A stretch of DNA of 58,000 nucleotides, from NCBI GenBank assembly GCA_014529385.2, contig CM043971.1, forward strand, positions 58,582,209-58,640,208, in the 5' to 3' direction. A program made the position numbers and the translations under genes. The DNA comes from Adiantum capillus-veneris. Its lineage: Eukaryota; Streptophyta; Polypodiopsida; Polypodiales; Pteridaceae. How positions within the stretch are numbered: position 1 is the stretch's first letter; every line of letters starts with the position of its first letter. The notes below the pieces were generated by a model that was not told the DNA's origin, did not search any database, and saw only the letters and a list, made by a program, of their open reading frames with translations. Shown piece after piece: positions 10,399 to 20,802 of the stretch.

Positions 10399-10879
10399 GG
10401 CCAGAAACGCAGAGCTTCTTCATCCTACGCCATGGCACAGACCTCAATGGTACTTCCCTAAAGCGGCATCCCCGTCCACGTCCCCCAAGATGCATGTGCA
10501 GCACCTCCATCGACCTCCCCCGAGCAGGTGCTGCAGTGCAGCACAAGCGACCGGAGTGTGAGAGCATGATTAAGTGGGGACAGAATGCTTCTATAAAATT
10601 GTCTTTACTTGGTGAGCCCAAGGCTCGGTATCTGAACGCAGAAGCCACCCGTGGCATTAGATTTATTTTTTTAAAAAAAACATTATTGCCATGAAAAGCT
10701 CAATATAAAAAAACTCCAGGTGAAAAGCTACCAAGTGAATTAAAAAAAAAAAAAGCACTCTTCGCTGCTCAATTGCTCTTAGAAGTAGTTCGAATATCTT
10801 CTTCACAAGCAGTTCGCAGGTTCCCAGAAGTAGCTCGGAGTGTCTGCAGGTTTGTAGCTGGCCACTCTTTGTGCGAGAG
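10399..10879. other. 5' flank of the CRN-like gene; no gene seen
   Basis: GC-richer sequence just upstream of the ATG at 10398 gives way to A-rich tracts (10670-10680, 10741-10755). It may hold the promoter of the CRN-like gene, but I cannot identify a clear TATA box at a useful distance. Confidence 0.4.
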
Positions 10880-12957
10880 AAATGAAATGAAATGAAATGT
10901 TATATTAACGTCTTCAAGAGGCGAAAATGACCTATGAGACCAAAACGTTACAATTGGTGAATCTGATACCATGTGTGAGTACGGAAATTACAAAGTTACA
11001 AACTTACAAAGAAAGAAATAACACTAAAACACTAAGGAGAAAGGATGGGAGGGGTGGGTTGGTGGGTTCAGATGAAATCTCTCATCGGTCGCTGTCGGAT
11101 CTCATCGACCTCCTCCATGGTCAGTACTCTGGTTGGGTGTCTTGTATGTCGAGCTAGGGTAATCTGTATCTTCTGTTGCAGCCTTCGTCGGTAGTGGGTG
11201 ACCCTCCGGGGTCTTGGGCGTCTGGATCTGCCAAGCTCAATGGCTCGGTCAAGCAGCATACCTCTAGTATGAGTAGGCTTTGAGATCTGCTGTAATGATT
11301 GCTCCATTGACTCTCCACTGGCTGGTGTAAAGAAATTTGTGATTCGTCTCTGAGACTGTCTTTCCCCTGATGTCCTCAGCAAGCTCTCCCTAAGTCTGCG
11401 CAGCTCTAGCAGGAACAATCCGAGACATCTCTGATCCTTGTATCTCATGACTCTAGAAAAAGGCCCGAAACCTTCTCTGAACAGGCAATGGAAGTGGCCG
11501 TGTATCTCATAGTATGCCAGGCAGTGACATGTGTAGTGCAATTGTCTCTCGCTCTAGGTTACATAGGTGACATATCCTGGCCCCTGCTGGCACCCCTCGA
11601 AATCGGCCAGTCTCGATCTGGAGCTAATGTGAGGATGTGCGTATCTGCCCAATAGCGCATCTTATCCCATGAGATAAGTGCGTATTCATGTATGTAGGCC
11701 TAGTCACAAAGCCGTCCTTCGTGAGTTGGAGAAGATGCTCTCTTTAGAAGGCCATCTTCGTGCCCAACTCCTGTGTCGGCTGTATCCATGTGCTTCTGGT
11801 ATCTAGTTGAATCAGATCTTGGCGTGTGAATTTGGTGATCTCTGTCCGTGTGAGAGTCAGGGAGGGTGCATCCAGAGAGTATTGAAACGAAGGTAATCTA
11901 TCTATGTTGAGACCATGCGACTGAAACCATGCTATCATCTGTCCATACCAACATGCTATATCGCCTTGTAGAGCTAGTTGTCGAGATGACTCCAGGGCAA
12001 GCCGAGAGTACCTGTTCCTGGGGAGATCCCATAGGCCGTGCGTAAAGGATACTGATCTAGTCAATGCCTCCACCACCGGGCGGGGGGGACGGCTAGCTCG
12101 ACTCGGATAATCTCATGTGGCGCTGAGGCCTTAGCCCGAATCATCCGAGCGATCGTAGAGACCAAAGGTCTCTCCATACATCTCCATTTATCTATTTTGC
12201 TAGATCTCCCATGCTGGTCTACTAAGGATCCCCATACCTGAACTCCATAGAGCATAGGTGGAGTCACTAGAGTGTCAAAAAGCCAGAGCTTTGTTTGCGC
12301 TTCCTAAAACTGAACTTGCGAACACATCCTCTCCAATCCTCCCAAAGTTGCATATGCTCTCGTCAGTCTAGTCTCTGATACTCTCCTTAGTGAAAACACC
12401 GGTCCACCGAAGACTACCCAAGATAAGTATATGCATCTGTGTACTCCACAGTCTCCTGGCCATACGTAAACGTGGGTGCTGACCGCATGACCCACTGTGG
12501 TGTGGTGTTGAACACCATAACCTTGGTTTTCCCCAGATTTATCGACAATCCACTGTCACGAGCAAATGTATGCAGAGCATTCAATGACATTGCATCCCCT
12601 CTGGAGAGTCAGAAATCAACACAATATCATCATCATATAGTAACAACGGAATCCATGTCTGTGCTAGCTGAGCCCCCCTGTCTCCTTGACGCTCTACATA
12701 GTCTGAAAACTCATCCACATACATCCCAAAAAGAGTCGGGGATAGCGGGCATCCCTGCTTTACTTCAATAGTTGAGTGGACCATGTTAGACATTCCCTCA
12801 GTGGTGCGTACCCGCCCCATCATTGTCCTGCATAGAGCCAGAATACCCCATATCAGCTCTGTAGGCACACCCATGTCCTGTAGTCTGCGTATAAGTCTGG
12901 CTCTCGGCACTGTGTCAAAAGCTTTGCGGAAATCCACAAAGCTACAATAGATCCTAA
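10880..12957 (-). mobile_element. LINE (non-LTR retrotransposon), 5'-truncated, with pentanucleotide tail
   Basis: Minus-strand reverse-transcriptase palm motifs are DFRKAFDTVPR (12937-12905), GCPLSPTLFGMYVDE (about 12760-12715) and LLYDDDIVLIS (about 12650-12618). The usual YADD is YDDD here. After several frame changes come LYGVQVWG (about 12250), PHEIIRVELA, GDIACWYGQMIAWF (about 11960) and, at the end, a Cys/His segment HYTCHCLAYYEIHGHFHC (11538-11485) followed by a basic tail to the stop at 11068. The 3' UTR ends in three or four CATTT units at 10880-10899. The copy is cut off at 12957, before fingers and endonuclease. 5' truncation is normal for LINEs. I recall very similar C-termini in fern gene sets. 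Confidence 0.85.
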
Positions 12958-13550
12958 GTATGATCCAAAAGACTTTATACGCGTATGATGTCTCACAGGT
13001 CAGATCTAGGTCAAAACAGACATTTGAGTATATCTCAGTGTCCTAGAGCATAAAAGAAGTCCCTAGCCAAAATTTCATAGAATTTGGGGCTCATTTGGGC
13101 TTGCAAAGAGCAAAAGACAAAAAACTGCAGATTCAGGCTTGTATTGGTCTTAACTTGCTCAAAAAATGTCCAAATTGAATTATGAAACTTGCTTAGAGTT
13201 GCTTGAGTGAGAAGGAATCAATGAAACAAAAGTCGCCTCATTATGCCACAAAAGACATTATACGCGTATAATGTCTCAAGTGTCAAAATAAAGGTTAAAT
13301 TCATAAACTGAAACTTGCAATGGGTAGAAGACATCAAGGACAACTCACCTGCCAAATTTTGTCAAATTCTGAGCACATAAAATTTATACGCGTATGATGT
13401 CTCAAGTGCCAAATTAGAGGTCAAAATTTACATATGAGCTCACACAAGTGTTTGCCAGCATAAAAGAAGCCAAGTGACCAAGTTTCAACAAATTTGGGTC
13501 ACATTTGGTCAAGATACAAACAAAAATCCTTGGTTCTGAAAGTGTTTTGA
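12958..13550. repeat. Degenerate direct repeats carrying the palindrome TATACGCGTATA
   Basis: The 21-base word TTATACGCGTAT(A/G)ATGTCTCA begins at 12975, 13258 and 13384. Neighbouring words (GCATAAAAGAAG, AATTTGGG-CACATTTGG) recur at about 13050-13110 and 13455-13520. The array lies directly upstream of the gag-like ORFs and may be that element's leader or LTR. No LTR pair could be drawn. Confidence 0.7.
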
Positions 13551-13758
13551 GTGTTGTTTCAAGTGCAGTTCACCAAAACTACTATAACTTTTGATAAACA
13601 ACTCCAAATTGAGTCAGGTATAGCCAGAAGAAAAACTTGCGGGCGATATAACTTAATTTTAGAGCTTAATTTCCCTAGGTTTCCTAAATTCAAACTTTTA
13701 GGGTACCTAGAACTCGTTTCCAGAGACCAAAAGAGTCACAAATTTCTGACTTCTGAGA

Positions 13759-15747
13759 GACTTGATCAAGGGCAAAAAGGGCCAAAGGTGCTTACTAAGG
13801 ACTATCTTGAGAGTATTGAGTGGACCTGACATTAAGAAAGCTAAGATCATTAGGATGGAAAACCAATCTACTAATATTTTTGTAGATATGACTAGAGGTA
13901 TGACAAGCCAAGCTAGAAGTGCTGAAATGCCAATTTATCCACATTTTGACACAAACCCACATAATCCACTAGAAAGAGGTGGACATTTGGTCAATGAAGG
14001 ACCATAGATGTTTCCACCAAGCACAATAATTCCTACGAGAATTCTAAAAAGGGAGCCACCTGGATTCCCTTCTAGAGTGATAACGAGAGATGAAATGATC
14101 ACAAAGATGGCAGACATGCCTCCTCAAGTGAATCTGCCTAATGGACCATGGTTCTACCCAGATGCAACCATAGAACATGACTTTTATAGAGGTGGAATTA
14201 CGTTCACAATAGGACCATATGTACCATCACCACCCCTTATAACTTACTCCTATCCAAATGAAAGTAGACCTTGAGAAGATATGATACTGAGAGTGAAACA
14301 TCTTCTCCGAGGAGTGATTCAGCAAGAACCCAACCCACAATAAAGCCAGAGGTATCTAGTGAGCAAATGAAACTTATAGAAGGATTAGCTCAGAGACTTG
14401 CTCCTCTAGTTAAATCTGACCTCCAAGAACCTCTATGGTGCGAAATTGAGAGAAAATGGACAAACCATACAAGAGAAGAGTGTTACTATGGCATGGAATA
14501 TGCTAGGGAAAGATATGTACAACCTGTTCCAGTAGCACCTACTCCACCTAGACACGTTACGAGAAATGCGCCAGGTCCAGTAGGAGTTGCAAGGACAGCT
14601 TGTCTTAGGAAAACAACCTCCACCACCAGGTGATAGAATGCCTATAGACATGAGATACACGCCGATGATGGAAGCATCTAACAAAAAAGTGCTAGTACCA
14701 GCTACAATGTATTATAAGAACCAAAGCGGGTACTTTCCTTTGAAGAGACAAAAGATGAGAGAAACACATGGAATGATGAGGCCGGTACAACGGGCCACCT
14801 CTTGTGTTTCGACCTGAAGAAAGAAGGTATGAGATGGACGAAAGAACATTGCGGTTCATTGTGAATAGAAGCTCAGCTAGGTTAGAGCCTGTTTATAGCC
14901 AAGAGGAATTGCAAGAAGAAGCTCCTCAACCAGAGATAGATTGTCACAAAAGTTGTGGCAACCACTTGGTCAAACAATGTCCTCAAACGGAGATCACTCA
15001 AGTGAAAGCCTATTGTCTTGATTGTGGTGTCATCACTTGATCCCCAACTGTCCAAAAAATCCAAACCGAGTTAGAAAGATCACGAAAATTGTCTCAGGAA
15101 TTGTTCAGCTACCTAGTAGCTCAAAAAATGACAATGTTGTACCAGTTCAAGTAGTTACGAGAGCGCAAGCTCAAAAGGAAGCTGTTGAGAACCTAGAGAC
15201 AAAGAAAACAAAAACTGACACCAATGAAGAGACGGGTGAGCCAAAGACCAACACACCTAGTCAGAAAACCAAGAGCAAACAAAATAGCTGGAAAGCTAAA
15301 AAGACTAGGATGAAAGCACGTAGGGAACAAGAGCAAAATCCCCTAGTTGAGAAGCTTATCCAGGCTGAAGAGAAGATAAGACAACATGAGGAAATGGTTG
15401 CACCTTTTCTTGCGCAGATGTCCCAACCTCCAGAAGAACCATCCACAAATGAGAAACTGAGAAGTGCTAGTTCGGGAGGATCAGTGTTGGTCGAGAAGGT
15501 TAATGATCATTTAGACGCCCTCCTAAAAGCCTATGAAACATGGCTCAATAACAACCAAACCCAAGAACAGAGACGGATGACATATCCATATGCGGAACTA
15601 GAAAAGGATATGCTTGAAATGTGCAAGAAAATGATTCAAAAAGCCGAAGCTTTACTAGAACCACTAGATGGAAACCTGAGGGTGGATCGTCGTCCCACCT
15701 ACACCAGTAATCCCACCAAGCTAGGAACAAAAAGAGCCAGATTCTAG
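13759..15747 (+). pseudogene. Ty3/gypsy-like gag fragments with two zinc knuckles
   Basis: A series of plus-strand frames (13762-14274, 14271-14817, 14804-15040, 15022-15747) reads as one decayed gag-like protein. It has a Pro-rich N-terminal part and CHKSCGNHLVKQC at 14941-14980. A second knuckle, C-LDC----HLIPNC, is broken by a frameshift at 15020-15050. A basic, Lys/Gln-rich region follows, with VVTRAQAQK (15153-15180) and a long charged helix to 15747. The VVTRAQA word is typical of plant gypsy gag proteins just before the protease. No reverse transcriptase follows downstream, so the element is gag-protease only or truncated. Confidence 0.6.
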
Positions 15748-15799
15748 TCACAAGCACGAAACAAAGCTCAAGGACCCTGCATTAGAACCAAGGATAGCG

Positions 15800-17124
15800 T
15801 TGAATACCACGGATAACTCTTCCGAGGGATTTCACATAACTATACCTGACACCTGTAAAGAAATAGATGGTCTTGACGAATTGTGGAAACAAGTCAAAGA
15901 GGCCACTGAAGCAAGTGAGATAAGCAGACAAGTAAACCAAACCAGTGATGGAAGAGGAGTGTCTCTTCCACCAATAGAGGAATTTGAGTCTGGATCTCAA
16001 ATGAATCTAGAAGTGGAATCGTATTGGGGAGACAAAGGATTTGTACAGTCTATGGACAGTCAACCCCATTCATTAAGAACAACACTATCCTATACGGGAG
16101 AGTACGAGGCCAAGTCAGATGTTGTTGCAGTTCCATCATAGACTGTCTCCCAACAAGGTCATCGATTCAAAAGGGTTGATAGATATTTTATTACCCCAGT
16201 CACCTGTACGATAACGTTAGCCAAGTTGCTCATAATACGATCAAACATGTGGGCTACTGTGGGAAAATGCTTAGAGAAATTTGGTGTTAAAAAACCAATG
16301 ACTCAAATCGAGGAAGGGATCAAAGAGCTTGAAAGTCATCAGCTAAACACTCGGCTAGTGTCATTAAACAAGGTAGGCAAGTATTATGAGGGAAAAAATG
16401 GAGACACCACTCTTCCCGTGGAATTCCAAGGTGTAAAAACCATGGCAATCCTTGACAGTGGAGCTGGCGTTTCCATTGCAACAAGAGGTCTGGAAAACAT
16501 GAGGAAAACCAACAGTGAGGCTACAAGGATGAAACTACAGCTTGCAAACGGACACATGGAAAGACCCATAGGTCTGCTAGAAAAAGTAGTTGTTACTTCT
16601 TGTGGCATTGAATATGAGCAAACCTTTGCTATTGTTGACTTTGGCAAGAAGAACAACTAAGTGATATCATTCTAGGAAGACCGTTCATGCGACATCTAAA
16701 AGTGGTCCAAGACTGGGGTTATGACCATATCTACCTGAGACATATGGAAACCACGACAAAAATAAATTTGAAGGACCATAGTTATAGGGACGTGATGAGA
16801 ACACCTATGGAGGAGTTTGAATCCGCTACTGTAGTAGGATAAGAACTTCTAGCATGGTTGGGTAAGCCTAAAGAATTGTGGATTTGTGGAGCTTCGCAAT
16901 GCGGAAGCTTAAATCAAGAGGAAGGAATCCTAGAAAGGGCAATTGAAGATGAGGATTATATCCTAGAACTCTTTCCTAACGAAGAATTAGAGCCACTTGA
17001 ATGGGAACACATCTTGGCTAATCTCGATGCGTGTGCTATTAAAGACGATCAAACAACAAAATTTTATGATGAAAATGGCTATGATGTCATTCCTTACTTT
17101 GCAGCGAGTGTAATCCAAGAATAA
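15800..17124 (+). pseudogene. Gypsy-like retropepsin and linker (gag-pro element)
   Basis: The 15800-16141 frame is an acidic linker. The frame from 16226 to 16660 contains the aspartic protease motif AILDSGAGVSIATR (16444-16485) and a conserved LANGHMERPIG flap-side segment. After one frame change, DIILGRPFMRHLKVVQDW (about 16660-16715) gives the second conserved block of retropepsins. A last acidic frame (16858-17124) ends at a TAA. The expected reverse transcriptase, RNase H and integrase are absent. Clean motifs but several frame breaks mean that function is lost. Confidence 0.65.
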
Positions 17125-17128
17125 TGGC

Positions 17129-17244
17129 AACTTATGACCCAAGAAGAGTGACAAAAAGTGGCCGTGCCACAATAAGAGAGGGGAGGTGGAGAGTGATGGT
17201 TCACTCCCCCCCTCGTATTGTGGCACCACCTTGAGTCATAACTT
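17129..17244. repeat. Imperfect hairpin just after the gag-pro element
   Basis: The inner arms GTGCCACAATA (17164-17174) and TATTGTGGCAC (17216-17226) are exact complements, flanked inwards by a GA-rich and CT-rich pair. Outer arms AACTTATGAC (17129) and GTCATAACTT (17235) pair with one mismatch. It could be a small MITE or the transcription-end region of the element. Confidence 0.6.
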
Positions 17245-19079
17245 GAGCTCTAGGGCTAAGCAACAAGTATGTTGGGTTTTTCTTTTCTAAATCTCAAACA
17301 CGCTACAAATTCCAAGAAAAGACCCCGGTAGGTAGCAAGCAATTGGATTGCAAAGAATGTTTATAACAATCAAGGACAATAGCACATGGAGATGCTACTA
17401 CAAGAAACAAAAATATTAGAGCGTGAAATACATACCTATTTCAATATATGAGCCAATGTGCTAATTTAAACACATGAGTTTTCAAATATGATACAATGTG
17501 CTAATATTTCAATATATTAGAAAGGCAAAGGGTTGTAAGCTTTGAAACGTCAGTTTTAGCCCTCAAAATGGCAATTTTTTTGTAACCCATGCAAGATAAT
17601 CTAACAATGAAGTTGAAATAAAGAAAAAGCCTTTGAAAGATGCAAGATCTGAGAAAGAGTCAAACTAATCTACACTTTTAAAAAAAAACTACAAGAAAGT
17701 TGACCTTACTTAAGATAGAAAAGTAGTTTCTTCACTATCGACAAAGTAGAGATTCATGCAATCTCAATATTCAAACTTTTGGAGTCTTTTTTGTGTCGTT
17801 TTCTAAAAGGAAGAAAATAAGATAGAAATGGAAAATTTCTCAACCTTCGTTATAGTGACTCACCTCTCCTTGGTGCAACAACATTCTCTATTTAGAACTA
17901 AAAAGCCCGATTTTGAGTCGAGACTTTTATGAATGTCTAGTATAGATGTATACAAGAGCTTCATTAGACCATGCAATTTTTTTTGCTTTGCCATCACTCT
18001 TAGTAAAGAAAAATGATGGTTCTATGTGACTATGTGTCTTATAGGACACCAAATTATCATACAATAAAGCATAGGTTCCCTATACCATGCATGATGGATG
18101 ATCTCAATGGTCTCCTCTAGGAAGCAGAGTCCTTATCTGAGATTGAGTGAGAGTTAATCTTGCATATGATTGATAGATGACATTGCATATTTAAGGATTT
18201 TTTGTGCATATTATGTCAAAAAGTGCCATTTATTTTGCTATGGTAGTAACAACTCCTAAAATGGCTCTCGTTGTAACTAGTGAATTGTTTGTAGATCTTA
18301 AGGTTCCATCACTACAACTAATCATCATTAACTGCTTGTGAATTCTCCTTAACTCTCTAGTACAATCTGTAACAGTCACGAAGAGCACGAGTCAAAAGAC
18401 AAGAACAAAAGCATGCAAGAGCCTCGAGAAAGTGTTCCAGAGAGCCCAAAATAAGATTAACGAACCCTATATATAGGTGTTTGTAATGAGTTTGATTAGT
18501 GAACATCACAATCCAAAAGGTTAGAATTATTGCCTCCATGTGTCACCTGGCCACATTCAGTAACTTGTAGGAGAAAGCCTCACAACCTCTAGGAGACTTG
18601 TCCCACCATCTATACTCCTCCTCCCCTTTCTTGAATTTTGTCATAAACAATTTTAGACAAAGACTTTAGTACTTTTGCTTGCACTTTGGCTTGTCTAGAG
18701 CCTTCTTCACCTTAGGTCTTTGAAAAATTTGAATTGGTGGTCCAGAGTTTTTGACCACCATGTGATTCTAGGTAGTGATGGATGTTGCATTCTCCCTCAT
18801 GATGGACTATTTATAAAACCCCTTAGTTGTGAACTTTTTGCCAATGGACCCTTTTTTTATTCAATGTGTATTTTTTTTTTTCAAGATCATTTTTTCAACA
18901 CCCTTTTGTATGTGAAAATGTGAAAAAATGTACAATTAAAAAATCCCTAAATTTGAACCCATGTGATGACCATTTTTTAAGTGTAGTGAGCCCCCCAAAG
19001 TCTATGGGTCACATGGAAATTAGTCCTGAATGACACTGAAAAGAAAGACACAACTTTTGAACTAAAGGATGATCTGGTC
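17245..19079. other. AT-rich region without recognisable genes
   Basis: Only short ORFs occur, none over 70 codons, with no recognisable motifs. CACTACAACT at 18312 resembles a CACTA end, but no partner or subterminal repeats are near. I see no gene. Confidence 0.5.
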
Positions 19080-19657
19080 AATTTTAGAGGAGTGATGTCC
19101 TAGAACAAATACCAGGGTGAGCAAGTGATAAAGTACATGAATAATCTACTTCAATTGTTTGTGGAGGCATCAAACATTCCAAAGAAAGAATTGGCCAAAA
19201 AAGCCAGTCATGGGCCCCAATTCAGGGGTATGTATGAAGTGTTGTTTGAAGCTCAAATATCAAAACCAATAAGCCATATTCAACTAGGTGGATACAAACA
19301 ACTTCATATATGCCACAAGCTGGCTAGAGCCAAGATGTAAAAGAGATGTATGATCCCGGCACAGAGACATGGCACCAAATGACACCATACAAATTCAAGA
19401 TGTTGACCAAAAGAAGGGAGCAACTGGAGCTTTGAACACACGTGATAGATAGGTTTACATATAGTGACCCCCCCAAGCCCATAGAGCATTGGGATGATCA
19501 CTCTAGTCACGGAGCTAGTCGACTATCTAAATATACTTCATTCTATCTGCAAATTTTTTATACATTAGATGTAGTGTTGGATAGAACTTTAGTAGCTAAT
19601 CTTCCTTCATGGGCAACACACATATCCCACCTGATGAATATGGTACATCCTCAATAA
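19080..19657 (+). pseudogene. Decayed coding stretch of unknown family
   Basis: Joining short frames gives a coherent sequence: a helix starting IKYMNNLLQLFVEAS (19128 on), then KKASHGPQFRGMYEVLFEA (about 19198-19255), a broken segment, and VIDRFTYSDPPKPIEHWDD (19443-19500). This pattern seems familiar from unnamed fern hypothetical proteins, perhaps transposon-encoded, but I cannot name the family. At least three stops or frame changes mark it as dead. Confidence 0.35.
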
Positions 19658-20438
19658 AATGCATGATTTTTTTTTAATAGTATGCATCATTTCTCAAACA
19701 GCCCTAACCAGATGGAATAAGTGTTTAAGAAATTGTTCTTGTTCCTTAACTAAAATTATGGTTTGTCTGCCTTTGTTTCTTGATAAAGTATCCTCTAAGC
19801 TAGTAGCTACTATGTGATCAAGTGTTCTCTAATCAATTTGCACATTTTGCAATGTCACCTTGATCTTAGTTATGACATCCTTCATACACTTATAAGCTGG
19901 TATATTGCCTAGTAGTATCTCCAATTGGATTCCTAGACTTTGGATATTCCTCAATTGGCATGTGCCTGTTGAATCACACATTCTAGAATCCTTTCCAATA
20001 CTTGAACAACATTTGGATGAGCACGTAGTTGACATGCTTTACCATCATGGATTTCCCTTTGGCAGACATTCTATGAGCTACAATGAACAACATTCCAAAG
20101 CATTTGAGATCTGAATACCAAGAATCTTCATACCAAGACACCTCTAAATTTGGAGCTATTTTTCTTTCCTTACATTTTTTTTTAGATTGAGAAATTGATT
20201 TGAAAATGTTTAGTGCCTAAATTGGTCTTTATCAAAATGATATTCCCCTTATTTCTACGTGTAAACACTAATTGATGCTGAGTGTGATTGGTTTGTTGGT
20301 CTTGGGTCTAGTCTTGCAAATTGGTTTGTGTTTGATCAGGCTAACTTCCTTGTGTCTCATCACGTGACTCCAAGGATTAATCAAGCATCTGGTCAGCCTA
20401 ACCAGTTCATTCGCCCTGATAAGGAGTATCCATATTAT
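19658..20438. other. Non-coding stretch
   Basis: Between the decayed ORF and the Copia-A LTR I see only AT-rich unique sequence and short ORFs on both strands without motifs. Confidence 0.5.
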
Positions 20439-20466
20439 TGAAGTCGTGGAGCGGAGCGTGGATCGA

Positions 20467-20557
<91 letters not shown>

Positions 20558-20718
20558 CTTACACAGTACGCAGAGAACTCTGTTTGAAGGGTTATCTCCC
20601 AAAAACCTTATTATCCACAAAAGTATAAGTGAGTATATACAAAGAGTTAGAGGTAAGTAAGTTAGGCGGGCGGGCGGCCATATCCGTATAAGAGGCTACT
20701 TGGGCTTTAATCCCAACA
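20439..20718 (-). repeat. Copia-A 3' LTR (with internal CA microsatellite)
   Basis: Read on the minus strand the LTR runs from TGTTGGGATTAAAGCC (20718 downward) to ACGACTTCA (20439), the TG...CA form. It is preceded by the polypurine tract TTTAAGTGGGAGG, the same as in Copia-B. Removing the 86-bp CA tract leaves 194 bp, against 192 bp for the Copia-B LTRs, and both ends match. The next five bases are ATTAT. No 5' LTR exists for this copy. Confidence 0.8.
20469..20554. repeat. (CA)43 microsatellite
   Basis: An uninterrupted CA dinucleotide tract of 86 bp lies inside the Copia-A LTR. Polycysteine/valine and polythreonine/histidine ORFs across it are artefacts. Confidence 0.98.
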
Positions 20719-20802
20719 ACCTCCCACTTAAAGTCCAATGTGGCACTTTAAGTAACTGTAAATCTATGAACATAAAGGTACAAAGATTTACATGGCTGCC
20801 AT

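Noticed and set aside
10373-10657. 94-codon minus-strand ORF upstream of the CRN-like gene as an extra N-terminal domain
   Set aside because: It overlaps the CRN start in another frame, with no recognisable domain and no splice signal that would join it in frame.
18308-18325. CACTACAACT as a possible CACTA terminus
   Set aside because: No subterminal GCGTCGCTAT or similar repeats follow, and no transposase or matching opposite end is nearby. An 8-10 base match is expected by chance in 58 kb at this composition.
20268-20628. ORFs rich in CVCVCV or THTHTH across the CA tract
   Set aside because: They are direct translations of the CA microsatellite within the Copia-A LTR, on both strands, with no unique coding sequence.
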